Shown: positions 1 to 12,196 of the stretch, in pieces | Numbering within the stretch: the stretch's first letter is position 1 | How the letters are laid out: each line of letters begins with the position of its first letter | Origin: Toxonevra muliebris | Lineage: Eukaryota > Arthropoda > Insecta > Diptera > Pallopteridae | Assembly: GCA_963691655.1 (NCBI GenBank) | Contig: OY829327.1 | Coordinates: 84,084,019 to 84,148,018 of the forward strand | Direction: 5' to 3' | Length of the DNA stretch: 64,000 bases | Made by a program: the position numbers and the translations under genes | The notes under the pieces: generated by a model | What the model saw: the letters and a program-made list of their open reading frames with translations, nothing else | What the model was told of the DNA's origin: nothing | The model's database searches: none

Positions 1-961
1 TTTTGTGAATGCTTCTGTGCCATTGTGTTCACCTGTGGAAATTAATGCTTTCGTGAGCTTGCGTGAGAGAGATTTTGAAAATAACTGCAAGTTTGACTTT
101 TCGCTTAGGTTTAAAATTAATTATAATTTGTTTACCTTATGACTCTGAACTAAATTGAAGTACTCACAAAATTCCGATTTTTACGCTTGTCACATGTGGT
201 AGATTTCAGCACAGACAACAAATCCACGTAAATTAAAAGTTAGAATCCGATAAATAATGCTTCCTTCAATAAATAACCCTTAAACTCCCAAAATTATTGT
301 TAAAAATGCAAACTCCTGATTTTTTTTTTTTTTTTAAGGTGCAATAACTTTTTGCAGAAATAAAATTAATTATTGAGATTTCGCTTTGCTTCTAAATGTT
401 GCTGAAAAATTATATGCAAACATTTTGCACTCAATACAAAACCAACAAAGCAAGCTAACTTCATTGCAACATGCTCAAACATTTTTCTCTTATGTTCGAT
501 AAAAGCGCGCATGTCCTTTATGTTCTCTCAGTTTCGCTCTTGTTTCATTTTTCACATTTCACATTTACTCGTGAACTCCCCCTTCAATAAGCCTTTTGCC
601 AGCCTGATTCAAATGTGAATTGTGTAAGTTTCTCTTGTTTTTGTGGTTGTGAATAATTCGAGAAATTCGCGAGCTACCTCAACAACACTTCGGATACTGT
701 TGCATTCATGAACTTACGTAGTATATTTTCTGGAGTCTACTTCATCTGTAAGTGGGTTACTGGCACAAGTTCAGTTTCAGATTGGAACGAAACGAAACAG
801 GATGTGAGGGCGTTTGAGTAATAGCGGAATTTGCGTTGTACGTTTTTCAACGCTTACATTGCTAACATTCAAATATTTGAACATATTTTATTATATAAAA
901 AAACAAAACTAAAAGAATGAAACAATAATGAAATTTGTGTGTATGTTGTTTTAGGTACATA

Positions 962-965
<4 letters not shown>
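1..965. other. AT-rich noncoding stretch
   Basis: No open frame, repeat pair or RNA gene that I can support. It contains homopolymer runs and scattered TTTCACATTTCACATTT-like short repeats only. Confidence 0.6.

Positions 966-966
<1 letters not shown>

Positions 967-1022
<56 letters not shown>
967..1022. repeat. (AT)n microsatellite
   Basis: An uninterrupted run of about 28 AT dinucleotides follows an ATGTAC. It is a simple tandem repeat of the kind common in fly introns and intergenic DNA, and its length is likely to vary between individuals. Confidence 0.95.
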
Positions 1023-1023
<1 letters not shown>

Positions 1024-1025
<2 letters not shown>

Positions 1026-1854
1026 CGCCCATAATGGTTCGGAATATAATATATTGACTAGGGTGGGCTGAAAATCAGTTTATTTCTTTGGACAACCCTG
1101 GAAAGTTAGCAACAGTAGTAAGTGGGAAATTTTACCCTACGAGGTCAGATGAGCCTCAGAGATCCTCAGTAAGTAGCTCATTTTTGTTAAATACTTAGAA
1201 TTTATTAATCTCTACACATGTACATTCGCATTCATTCAAAAATTGGCTTATTTTCAATTGCATGATTATGAAACACAATCGTTTCTTTCTTGCTTCACAC
1301 TTGCATTCTTCGCTTCATTGGGTATGAATACTGCTATTGCGAATACTTTTCAAGTAACTCGTAATGCAAAAGAAATCCAGTTAGGCTGTGGTTATTTTGT
1401 GATAATGCTCGGCGAACACCATGAAATCGTTGTTGCACCGAAAACAAAGAGAGAGTCTTTACTCACTCTCACACCGAACACGATATTTTCGGTGTATTGT
1501 ACACCGACCATGCCGAGTATTCAGGGTGGGAATGAGTTATTCTACAAAATAGTATTATTACATGCATAATATTACTAAACAGAGAAGTGCATTTCGATAA
1601 AAAGCAACTCAGCAACGAGCTGAATGTAGCCATCTCGACCGAGCACGGAAGAAAATGTTTTGTATTCGTCAAACACCGAGCACCAATATAACCAGGTACT
1701 AAGTGAATATGGGGGTCTTTAATAAATCACGTCTAGCTCTTTCGGCGTCCTTTTCCAAACTGAAACCCAACATTCTAAATGAAGCTGAGGTGAATTAAAA
1801 TAGTGTGTGCGTTCAGACAAAAAGAGCACAATAATATTAGAAACTTATTATATT
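1024..1854. other. Noncoding stretch with short inverted CTCGG/CCGAG motifs
   Basis: There is one open frame of 108 codons (1243-1569), but it starts at a TTG, matches no family I know and has no splice or poly(A) context. Around 1405-1690 the motifs TGCTCGGCG and ACCGAGCA face each other. The match is too short to call an element. Confidence 0.5.
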
Positions 1855-2008
1855 TTTAGTAGACTATGAAAATTAAATCTAAGCGTTCAAAGTCTTGACT
1901 ACTGTTTTTAGTTAATTTAAGTAATGTATAACAGGCTTAAGGAACGTAGTCATCACAACAACAGTGTATATAGAGACGGGCAAATCAGACGGCCGTTTCG
2001 TATTAATA
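1855..2008 (+). repeat. Dispersed repeat family D1, copy 1
   Basis: The block starting at GACTATGAAAAT and running through AACAGGCTTAA to TATATAGAGACGGGCAAATC recurs elsewhere in the window. The first half is shared with 26165-26310 and the second half with 12600-12663. All three copies have the same orientation. The unit has no coding capacity. The 'GTATATAGAGACGG' phrase resembles short motifs seen in many fly noncoding repeats. The family is unidentified, and the boundaries are those of the visible similarity. Confidence 0.6.
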
Positions 2009-3165
2009 AAAACATTCCCTTCAACGTGTAAATGCCTCGAAAACGTTGTAAACCTTGTACATTTTCGAGCCTTGAAAACGAACTGTCAAAATTTGTATGG
2101 AAATTAGTTTAGATTCACCTCGTCATTTTGCGAGGCAACTTTGATGCGTAAACACGAGTATTTCAGTGTTGCCTGTAGTTAAAATAATTTGGTACTAAAT
2201 AATTTTATTCACATAAAAATATGAGACGCCGTAAATATGACAGCTGAATAATAAACCGAATTTTAAAATTAATTAAAAGAAAAGTTTTTGTTTATTCAAA
2301 TCTTTGTTAAAAAAAAAAGAAATGTAGTCGGCTAATTCACTAAAAGTAGTTAGACTATGTTGCTTAAATACATTTGACCATATGATTTAAGATCGCGAAA
2401 ATATGTGTTGGTGAATGGAATCAGATCAAATGAAATCGGACCACTCTTCATTTGGTACGGCGGTCAAAATTCATTTGGTTAAATGTATTTTGGCCTAGCG
2501 GTCTTAATAGATTTTTCGATCGTGGCTGTAATTGGTACAAAATGAAACGAGGCCTAATTTAAGCGGTCTAAATTCCATCCAGCGTGTTTTCATAGCTTTT
2601 TCAGCACTGACACTACGTCACTCTCATTAGAATCAACATAGTTTCTGCTTTTTGGAAAAATACTACATATGGCTACCTCTATTCTTCAACCACGTATCTC
2701 CAAAAGAACCATTTCTCAGAAAACGGAAAAAACTAAAGGTTTGAAAACGTCGGTTAAAAACCTTCTAGGTTTCCGGGAAGAGTCATGTCGTCATTGAACC
2801 GAATATCGAGAACAATGTGTAATGGGCACAGGCCCATTCCTAAAAAATTGCATCGTCTTCTTCCTGTTGGTTACTCTCTACTAATGAAAAAAATAGTTTT
2901 AAAGTCTATAAACGAATATCGAAATAAGTAGCTAACATCACTTGGTCCAAACCATTCCAGCATAAGCAATTCATTTATTGCAGTGTCTTCAATAAATTGA
3001 GGTAATAATGCTTTTTCACTGGCGACACCATTTTTGATTTTTTAAATATATATTAATTTGTTTAACAGTTCAACTGCTATGTATCAATGCATGGTTGAAA
3101 AACAAAAAATACTTAAAAATAAACCCTGTTACCAAATACTAAAATGGGACCCAGATCAAACTGTA
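2009..3165. other. Noncoding stretch
   Basis: Nothing supported. It holds imperfect repeats of GCGGTC and CATTTGGT around 2400-2600 and no credible open frame. Confidence 0.5.
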
Positions 3166-3166
3166 A

Positions 3167-3715
3167 AATAGTTGTTGTTGTAGCGACTGTGAGGCAGGTT
3201 GCATTTGATAGAAAATAGAGAGAAAAGACAAACACAAAGATTAGAAGTTTGAACCTAAATCCAGTCCTAAGAAACGGGCGACCGTTTCCGGTTCCGTCCA
3301 CAGTGAAGTTGGTGTGAGAGCTGTAGGATCGGCCGGGCAATTAAATAGGTGAGGTATGTCATGCGGACTGTTACCACACTTCGGACAGGCATCAGCTACT
3401 TCGGGGCTTAACATCGAGAGGTAGGAATATAGGAGCTTGGACACTCCCGAGCGAAGCTGCGATAGGGTAGCACGGGTAGTTCTGGGCAGAGAGCGCTCTG
3501 TATTACAGATGGGGGGAGGGATGTCGTTCAGTACGTGGTTCAGTATGTATTTTGTAAGTGCGTTCTGTACAGTGTTCGTATGGATGTCACTTTTTGCTTT
3601 TATGACTTCGAGGGATGTGGGGGGGTGACGACAGGTCACAAATAAATTCTTGGATGTTAGCCAGTTCGTCACGGAGGTCGTGTCGAACTTACAAACTTAA
3701 CACGGTTTTCGAGTT
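3167..3715 (-). mobile_element. 5'-truncated Jockey-type non-LTR retrotransposon
   Basis: Only the 3' end of a LINE is present. On the minus strand it has the C-terminal part of the ORF2 protein, a short 3' UTR and an end rich in CAA triplets (TTGTTGTTG on + at about 3171-3180). Truncation at the 5' side is the usual result of incomplete target-primed reverse transcription. The upstream limit near 3715 is where protein-like sequence fades. No target-site duplication was identified. Confidence 0.8.
3241..3672 (-). pseudogene. ORF2 C-terminal fragment of a Jockey-type LINE
   Basis: An uninterrupted 143-codon frame encodes the tail that follows the reverse transcriptase domain in Jockey-group ORF2 proteins. 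Visible marks are RTTRATLSQLRSG, a Cys/His knuckle CPKCGNSPHDIPHLFNCP (C-X2-C-X4-H-X3-H-X3-C), then LTPTSLWTEP and VARFLGLDL just before the stop. All of these are characteristic of the family's C-terminus. The catalytic reverse transcriptase and endonuclease are absent, so the fragment cannot transpose. The frame is still open, which suggests a fairly recent insertion. The first methionine is not a natural start; the coding sequence continues in frame a few codons upstream. Confidence 0.85.
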
Positions 3716-3754
3716 TACACGTTAATGACTTAATGTTAAAATGTTAGAATAATT

Positions 3755-3860
3755 ATAAATATTTTCGAATATTTGCGCATATTTGTGAATATTTGAGAAT
3801 ATTTTCGAATAATTATGAACACTTCGAATACTTCTGAATATTTATGAATACGTATACTGC
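3755..3860. repeat. Degenerate ~10-bp tandem repeat (AATATTTNNG)
   Basis: About ten units in a row follow the pattern AATATTT plus two or three variable bases and G (for example AATATTTGAG, AATATTTTCG, AATACTTCTG, AATATTTATG). The units drift in sequence, so this is an old array. Confidence 0.7.
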
Positions 3861-3975
3861 AAACGATTTAAATGTTTTCAAACTTCGTTGTCATTCTCAA
3901 TCACGAATCTCTTGCGTTCGACCTATTCGTTTTAATTTTGTATGATTCATACTTGCATGTTGCGTATGAATATAC

Positions 3976-4483
3976 TGCATGCATAACGCTCGTATCTTTT
4001 TTTCCACCAAAAACTGTATATTTCCACCAAAAATTTTTAAAAAACTGTAAATCGATTTGAAATAGACTGTATATTTCGCGGTATGAATTTTTTTCAATGA
4101 AAATGAAGAAGGAAAGCAATTTATCCATTATCTAAATCATCTTCGTTCTCCATTTTCATATCTCCTTCTGTAGTTGTATAGAATTTGACGAAACGATTCC
4201 GGCTTTGCTATGAGGTATTTATAGAAATCAACGCATGCATATTTCAAGTTACATTTGACGATAAGAATCGCCTTCAATGTTTCCACTTCTTTCAAAAGTA
4301 TACTCGCAATGAGTTTTGCATTGCGATCGATAAATTTAATTTTCCTAGCGTTCAAAAATTTTATATTTTTTTCTTAGTATAAACGCGGTATTTTGGTAAA
4401 AAAAAAGGCGGTACGCGGTTTTGGAGTTGAAAAAACTATATACTACCGCGTAAAACTGTATAGATGCGAGCGTTATGCATGCA
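3976..4483. mobile_element. Foldback/MITE-like element, 508 bp
   Basis: The left end TGCATGCATAACGCTCGTAT is matched inverted at the right end, 20 of 21 positions over the full 21-bp arm. Weaker pairing continues outward (GAATAT...CATGCA) for about 10 bp and possibly to 3930 and 4545. Inner pieces also pair (GGTATG/ACCGCG and TTTCCACCAAAA/TTTTGGTAAA), so much of the unit can fold. Short frames inside are not transposase-like. It is a non-autonomous DNA transposon of unassigned superfamily, with no clear target duplication. Confidence 0.65.
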
Positions 4484-4664
4484 TGATATTCGTTTTTGAG
4501 CAAGTGACAGTAAACTGTGTATGAACAAAATCATGCAGGTCTCTGGTGGCCATCATTAATCAATTATTTTCCATATTGTTTTGTATTCTAGTTGCTCTTT
4601 TTGTACTCTTTTTTCAATTGCATAAACTTTTCAGGAAAGACATTATTTTCACGAATTTGTTTAA

Positions 4665-5902
4665 CCCTGGAAGTACATGCTTATTTTTGATACGTAAAGG
4701 TCATGCTTCGCCGAAACGGCGACGGCATTATTCAAAGTGCTCATACACATGACCTATTCATCAACAACTTTGAAAGTTGATTGTTTTCCATTATTTGGTT
4801 AATTCAGCATATAGAAAAACAACAACGGGCATTTTCTGTTAATAATATTTATATATAAATTAAATTTTCACAGCTTTAGTTCATTAGGCTTGTTTTACAA
4901 AACGCTGTATATTTAAGTACGAAAAAAGCAACTTATGGCACATATAATTCATCAATATATACTAATAATAATATACTGAACTAAGAAGGATGGAGTTTTC
5001 ATGAGAATCAAGTTTCATTATATGTAAGAGGCACAAAGCTCTATTTTGTGCTTCTCGCACAAGCTTCAATTACATTTTGAACAGGATGATTTTGTCATTC
5101 GTCGCTTAGAAGAGGGACAAATGGCACAAATCATTCTATTTTTTCAGGATTTATTTTTTCAGTATTTGCATCACCATCACCAGCATTACATTTTTAATAT
5201 TATTTGCACCGACGTAGTCAAAGTTGATATTTGTAAGCCCATCAGTTAATTGGCTTTCGACAAAGACAGATTTTTTTAGAAAGCAAATGCGATTGGGGGG
5301 TTTTTTTTTTATTTAAAACATGTTGTGAGCGTAATTGACATAAAAAAGTCATATTTAATATTCCAAAATATTCAGTAATATTTTTGCATTACCGAATCGG
5401 TCCTCGAACTTGATACACAATATTTTTCCCATGATTTTGCTTTTATACATACATTTTATGGTTATTTTCGACTTTGTCTTTAATAATGAATCTAAATCGG
5501 ATGCCTCCATTGACAAACTTGCATCTTCCAAACTTTCATTTTGAACCTCCTCTGTCCGGTTGGTTGTCTTCGTCACTCATCAACAAGAAATTTTTCAGTT
5601 TCCTGATCATTTAATTACTTTATCGTGCTCATTTCGCATTTCAACAACAAAAACTATAACATAAGAAACATCATCTCAAATTGCAAAAGTTACACAACGG
5701 TCATGTTTCGTCGTTTCGACGACACACATTTAAAAAAATCATACTATCATAATGTATATTCAGTAGAACTTCTGCACACAGCAACAGCTTGCCCACGACT
5801 GGCGCCGTATGAAAAACCAGCCCAATACGAACAAAATTTAGAAAGAAAAACTGTAAAACGTAAACATGCATCGCCGATTTGACGAAGCATGTCCTTCCAG
5901 GG
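4665..5902. mobile_element. TTAA-flanked piggyBac-like element, 1.24 kb
   Basis: The ends are CCCTGGAAGTACATGCTT (left) and, inverted, CCCTGGAAGGACATGCTT (right), 17 of 18 identical. Each is directly flanked by TTAA (4661-4664 and 5903-5906). TTAA duplication and CCY-starting ends are hallmarks of piggyBac transposons. Subterminal CATGCTTCG motifs are repeated on both sides. Inside, a minus-strand frame at 5355-5576 starts with an acidic, Glu/Asp/Ser-rich segment, as piggyBac transposase N-termini do. The catalytic part is missing, so this is probably a deletion derivative. The right TTAA is shared with the next element. Confidence 0.75.
5355..5576 (-). pseudogene. Possible transposase N-terminal remnant
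   Basis: A 73-codon frame inside the TTAA element reads toward its left end. It begins MTKTTNRTEEVQNESLEDAS and is acidic. The position, shortly inside one terminus, and the acidic character suit the start of a piggyBac-type transposase. There is no DDD catalytic core and no Cys-rich C-terminal domain. The assignment rests mainly on the flanking TTAA ends. Confidence 0.35.
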
Positions 5903-5906
5903 TTAA

Positions 5907-6631
5907 GGATGTAGTCTGGTGTTCGAGTTTCAAAAAATCGATTTTTTTTCATTATGTATCTCAAAAGTACAATATATTGAGAGTATACTTTCAGACCAAA
6001 ACTTTAAATATTAAAGAAATTATAGCACATAGTCGGAGAGCATCTCATAATTGCGCGCTGTAAGCTTTTGAAATCTTATAAGAGTTTTCTCGAAAAAACG
6101 TTTTTTTGATCGGCCCAAGGACATGAAACCATCTAAGCCGATTCGGCTTAAGTTTTAATAGTTATTCGACACGCAAATGGCTCTCGTTAGTAGTAGAATT
6201 GTTTATTTTTAATCACTATTTCCTATTTTTTATCCCGATTTTCAACAACAAAAAGCGCGATTTTTAAATTTTTTTTTAGAAGTCTGCTATTTTGTTATTT
6301 TTTAATAAAAATGTTTAAGTCTAGTACCTGCTAAAATGACAAGTCTACAGAATAATATTCTATTTATATTTTTTTGGCTCAGATGACTTCAAGTGTTGTA
6401 ATCACCCGGGCCAGCCACACACCTTTTTTTTATAGGTGCCCACTTTGGACGTAAAAAACACACAAAAAATATTGTAAAATAAACAGATAAACTTCAAAAG
6501 TTTTTTTTTTTGAACAGTTAAAGATGTCAATAATAACATATAAAAAAATTTTAATGATGGTATTTAATTTGTTATAGTAAAAAATTCCCGAAATAAACTT
6601 GAAAATTAGCCAGGAACACCAGACTACATCC
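5907..6631. mobile_element. TTAA-flanked element with 18-bp perfect TIRs, 725 bp
   Basis: The end GGATGTAGTCTGGTGTTC at 5907-5924 recurs as a perfect inverted copy at 6614-6631, and TTAA stands immediately outside both ends (5903-5906 and 6632-6635). This is a non-autonomous element mobilised by a TTAA-specific transposase (piggyBac or Kolobok type). The interior is AT-rich and contains no transposase. Its left TTAA is also the right TTAA of the preceding element, so one of the two inserted into the duplicated target of the other. Confidence 0.8.
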
Positions 6632-6635
6632 TTAA

Positions 6636-9600
6636 AGAACAATATATATATAGTTATCTAAAAACTCGTTACTTGTCACTTTTCCAGCACTTTCAATTAT
6701 AAAAATGTATGAAATGCCTGACCAGAATCTCTTTCTACAGAAAAAATGTTTTTTCAAATGGAAAGAGAAAATAATCTAATACTGGAAAGAATGAGTATTT
6801 TAAAAAATGTTCGTGATGGTGTTTTACTTTTTATTGTCAGTAGGTTGAATAAAATTCAATTATTAAAATTTAAATTAGTTTGTTGTTAGAAATTTTGTTT
6901 TATATCAAATGTACTAATCTTTTACTGCAAACTTTAATTTAGTTCAAAAATTTATTAGGGGACCCTAAAGAAGGTGATCCATTCACATCTCCTAACCTTT
7001 TAACGTTGCACAAATTTCCTGAGAACTTTCAAACTGACTCACTTTTTTCGAACTATAAATTTATGAAAGACACTTGACCTTAAACTTAAAACGGTTTTCA
7101 ATTATTTCACAATTGAGGCGAAAATAAGTTGTAAATCATCAATTACAACACTTGGAACAACAATGACAACAACACTTTTGTATAGGTATATATGACGAAC
7201 GTGTGTTGCAGTGGTAGCCAAAAGTCAAGAACAGTCTCAACAATGGCCAAAGTGAAGCTGTATTTTTAACTACTACAATTATTAGCACAATGAAAAGGTA
7301 ACTACATATATCCAAAAAAATGTATACACATGTATACATCAACATAAGATCATGTATATCCTATGTGCAGAGCAACGAATAACTGCAGTTGAATTGAGAG
7401 CACAAAGATAAAATATTGTATGAAATAAAAGACTGATTTATGTGGTAAATAAAAGTTGCTAAGAAAACAAAAAGAAAACAGTTTCGAAACAAGAAGAAAT
7501 GAAGAATACTCTCTAAAGTGGCAATAGAAAATTTCACTTACACACCCACAATCGCGTACATAGTAAAAGTATTACACAAAGCAGAAGAAAAAGAAAGGGA
7601 TTTCTGCTACATTTGAACGCCCGACCTCCATCCTTTGTCCTGCTACATCTCATTCTGCTCTCACTAAACTTTTTAATATTATTTCAAGTTTGAAATGAGG
7701 GCAATCAGCGCAATTGTCGACGCCGCGTATCTATTAGATACGACGAATAGGAATAACAACAGCCGAACAAGGGAAAAACACATAGGGAACAAGAACGAAC
7801 AGGAAGTAAAAAGGCAGCTGCAAGTGAATACACAAAAAGATGCGGATATAGATCATTGCCAATATAGTTGTGATAGAGATAGACGAAAAATAAATGCAGC
7901 ATGCCCTTTACATATGCTAAAGGAAACTGTAGCTCCATTGAATGGCAACTGTAGCAATGGAGGATAGTTTTGTTGCATTACAAGAACGTAAACGATGTTG
8001 CTGTAATTACGGATGCAGCAAGCAGCCAAGCGGATAACATTAAAAACACAAAGCACATATCAAAAGAGGAATACTTACAGATAAAACACACACACAAATT
8101 AATACTCCTAGGTATCCATCTCACTCTGCAGGCAAAAAGGCATAGAGAGATCAACTCACGGCGAAATTATAACAGGAGGCGTTGGGAGCAAAACTGTGTT
8201 CTTCTTCTATTTGTCGTAGAGAACGTTGCCTGCTAAACGCCTGTGTTTACGTCAGCTGATTTTGACATTAACATTCTTTACACCAACAAAGCAGTATGTT
8301 TAACTGATGTTTTTTTCTTTCAATGTTGTACTTGTTGTAGTGCTACCACTACCTCTTATAATTCTGCCATGGATGGACTATTTAATAAATCAACAAACAC
8401 TGAAGAATAAACGGACAGACAGACAAATACAACAACAGACATACTGGTAAAGTTTCTAATTCAATTGATAACACACATACATGCAAGGTATACCAAACAG
8501 AAAGTGATGTGAAGTGATGGCACATGTGGGCATAGCTAATGAAAACGTTTTCAAGTGAGGATTAAGAATAGGCAAATAAAGGCAAAGAAAATGCAAAAAA
8601 AAAAAATGTGAAAATGAAGAGGATTAAAAAGACTTTTCAATGGAAATGCATCTAACCATATTTACTCGTAATTCTCGAAACAAAAACTTAATCCTTTTCT
8701 TGAAAAAGCAAAACACATGCTTGCCAATATTTCTGTACAAATAATGATGATTATTATGACGATGGCAGAAATTTTACCATAAAGCCATGAATACATACAT
8801 AGCAGACGCAATCGCGCTGCCCAACAACGACAACATTTCAACGAAGGGCGGCGCGACGGTGATGTTGGGAAAAAGATATAAGCGTAAAAATAACCAAATT
8901 CTATTTTTGGCAAGATGCCAGCTAAAATTTCGGGAAGAGAGTCACAAGAGACGAAAAACTAAAGAGAACCGAAGGTAGATGAGAAAAGTACAGAATACAA
9001 AGCTTACTTTTGTACATATGAATGAATGTAGTGTTTATGTGCATCAGTGCAAGTAATTTGTAGTAATGCATGTAACCAGCGGAATGGAAGTGGAGGTATC
9101 TACTTACATACCTCCATCATATCAAATAAGACACAACGAGCTCACGTAATTTAATGTTTTCAAATTTTTGTCTTCACCTTTGCATCTGGCTTCTTGTAAA
9201 GCTTCTTCTGCATTCTTACGTCTGCATTACATATTATCTTATTTTTTTTTTTTTTTTTATTCTCTTCTTTTTTTTTAACTGCTTTATAATTTTTTTAAGC
9301 ATCTCATCATCAGCTGCAAATTACAGCGCATATGTTCACTTGAAATTTTGGCAAAATACTGAAGCAAGAATCGCAATGTGGTTGAAAACATATGCTCGTT
9401 GTTCTAAGTGAAGTTAAATAAAAAAGGAATTGTTAATTTCATATCAAAATCGTTTACTTTTAGCGCTATGACAAGCTAATAAAAGGCATTCACAATTTAC
9501 AAAGAATCCAATTTGGTCAATTGAAATTTTCCTTTCTCCTTTCTTTAATCCACAAAAAGTGATATTGTTTTTCTAACCTTACTGCAATTATTGGACCAAT

Positions 9601-11100
9601 AAATTAAAAAAAAAAGAATATTTGTTTGTTTTCTTCGCTTTTAGGTTTTAGCATTGAAGAAAAATAAAAATATTAGGTATAATAATTTAAAAGTTATTTT
9701 TATATATAAGTCACAGAGAAAAACTGTTTATGAATTTTCACTATCTTGGTATTTATAATACAAACTTTTGAGTTCATACGTTGTCTCCTCCTGATTATCA
9801 AACTCAATAAGAAATGTTTGAAATTTATTTACATAATCAACAATTTGCTGAAAATGTTAATTAATTTAACATCAACTCATAAATTCTGTATTCAATAATC
9901 AGCAGCAATATATGTATGCAGGTACATAAACACAACCATTTCCTCAGCAGAACGAGTAGCAATCCTCCTCCTCAACGCTCACGTAATCGTAAATTAATTG
10001 CAGTCATTGTCGCGCAAAGTTCTAGACTACAACTTGCTGCACTCAATTAGTTATGTCGTTGGAATAGCTGTCACAATCCCACACAGCAATAAAAATAACA
10101 ACAACAGAATTCAGCAAAACAGAACAAAAGCCAAACACAAGTAAACAAACCAAGTAGTAGACTATACAAGTACTGTGCATAAATGTCCAGTGCAGGCAAA
10201 TTGTGGAATACCCAGTCATAGTAAACTTCTCAAAAGCGCACAAAGTCATAAATTTCATTTCTCAAAGAAGCAAAAAAGCAGAAAGCAAAAATATGTACAA
10301 AAAGATTGTTAGGCTACTCCTAGACAGCTACAGATATTTTAAACTCTGCCAGGATTACACTATTGCAATAGTGCAAAAGTCTGCCATCCTGGCTGCTAAC
10401 TAAAGTTACCTGTGAAGCGTTTTCGTTAATCATACGCCCCCATGGCCATGGAAAAGAAATTGATGAATGGATATTAGGTAGACTATTTTATGCGGTAACA
10501 TCATAAAGAGTGGGGATCAAGAAGAAGAAGTGAAAAGTCATCAGTAGGACAAAATGCATTCTATAATAAATACACATGCATTTGCGTAGTGTTAGTATTT
10601 TGTTTTGTATTGTGATTGCATCTGTGTGTATAAATAAAAGCAAAAAGGTGTGGCTGCAGCGATTGCTAGCATCTAATAATAACATAATCAGGGATGTGAA
10701 CAAAACAAATTTTGTAGTATGATTCAGTTCAACAGTACACGGTTTCTCTGAACCACTGCTTTGGTACAAAAACCTATTCGTACATACTTTCGAATCGCTG
10801 ATTCGGATCAAAAATAGTTTAGCTCAGAAGTCATGCAACGTAAATATTGATATTGTCATTCAAAGATTTCATCTGTATGGAAGTTATGCGTTTCAACGCA
10901 AAAATTATTTGAGACCTTATTTCCCGAATTAACTTTAATTTCTTCAGAATTTTATTTGATACAAATTTTTTTAAGTGTAACTAATATAAGTATATAGTTA
11001 TTGTCGGGTGTTCACAATTTTCATGGGAGTTATTCTAAAGAATATTAGATTTAGTCAAGCTTGCTTCAGAACTTATTCCAGGTTATAGGAATATGGTAGT
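6636..11100. other. AT-rich noncoding stretch
   Basis: About 4.5 kb without a supported gene. Open frames at 7695-7967 and 7970-8236 lie in a slightly GC-richer patch but lack start, splice or homology support. At 10358-10373 there is a perfect 16-bp palindrome (CACTATTGCAATAGTG) bracketed by GCCAGGAT and ATCCTGGC, a small potential hairpin. Poly-T runs occur at 9240-9300. It could be intronic or intergenic. Confidence 0.5.
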
Positions 11101-11139
11101 CTTACCAAGATTGGTTAAAATAAAGAAATGAAACCTGAA

Positions 11140-12100
11140 CTGCACCCGTAATCATTTCATTTTTCGAAACCGAAACCGTTATTTTTATCTGAAAAAGAAC
11201 GAAACCGAAACCGAATGAAACACTGGAACCGGTTCAAATCGGTTCGGTATTTGGCCGATCTTTTTAAGCAAATTATTCCTAGGTAGGTATATTTACTTAA
11301 ATTTTAGAGTATTTTTTTCTTTTTATTCATATTTTTGTGAATCATATATCTATTGTTTACTTTATGTATCAACTTCGTCATCAGCCAATTTTTTTCTGAT
11401 AGCCGAATATCAGCATCGACATCGGCTCGGCAAATTATTTAAAAAATCGTAATTGGTGGAACTCTATATGTAAAATTATTAAGTTTCTGCAGTGAAAAGT
11501 TAAGCAAATATGATGCAATATAGCCAACATTTTGTGCATTTATTGATTCAGACATGTTCTCTTAATTTTAATGTTGTGAACAATGTTTGCAAACCATAGA
11601 AGATTACTAGATATTTAGTAATTAAACTTATGTTTGATTGCCAAACTCATTTTGATCTTTTTCCTTCAAAGCCGTAACCGGAACGAAATCGAAACCCGAA
11701 GAAATGTTGAAGAACGAAACCGAAACATTTGACAAACCCGAAACCGGAATGTTATATTGATTCGGTTTCATTCCTTGTTTAAAATTGATCAAATTGATAG
11801 ATCGACTATAAGTCCATACCAGCGACTCCTAATTGTGAACGTTAAAAATAACCGTTACTTGATCCAAACCCATATATCATCTAACAGAGTTTAGGGTATG
11901 AAAAACAGGATTCAAAGTGTAATGATGGACAAATTTTTTCGGCTTGCCCAAACCACTCTTTTGAACAAAACTGATTGGTTTTGGTTTGGTTCAAGTAAAA
12001 TAAAACGGAAATGATTTTAGTTCCTGGTTCGGTTCGAGTTATTCAAAATGCGGACGATTTGGTTAAAAATTGATTTGGTTCAAAATAGGTTTACATCGCT
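11140..12100. repeat. Cluster of GAAACCG / CGGTTTC repeats
   Basis: Degenerate copies of GAAACCGAAACCG occur at about 11165-11250 and 11670-11775, and inverted forms (TTGGTTCGGTTC) occur at about 11235-11255, 11755-11775 and 11960-12090. The mix of orientations could let the region fold back on itself. No open frame is associated. Confidence 0.5.
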
Positions 12101-12153
12101 GAATACAACAACAATTTTCCTCTTTGTTCCTCAACTATCGGCTACCACTTAAA

Positions 12154-12182
12154 TTAATGACCACACTTTGTGTGGTCATTAA
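12154..12182. repeat. Perfect 13-bp-arm hairpin
   Basis: TTAATGACCACAC and its exact reverse complement are separated by only TTT. The 29-bp sequence is one uninterrupted inverted repeat. It could be a fold-back insertion scar, a protein-binding palindrome or a transcribed hairpin. Nothing nearby decides which. Confidence 0.8.
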
Positions 12183-12196
12183 TAATACTTAGCTTG

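Noticed and set aside
1243..1569. 108-codon + frame
   Set aside because: It starts at TTG, has no recognisable domain and lies in noncoding sequence with short palindromes.
1405..1687. Possible MITE bounded by TGCTCGGCG and ACCGAGCA
   Set aside because: The inverted match is only about nine bases with no TSD; it could be chance.
7695..8236. Two consecutive 88-90 codon + frames in a GC-richer patch
   Set aside because: There is no splice signal between them, no poly(A) site and no known motif, and an overlapping minus frame is equally open.
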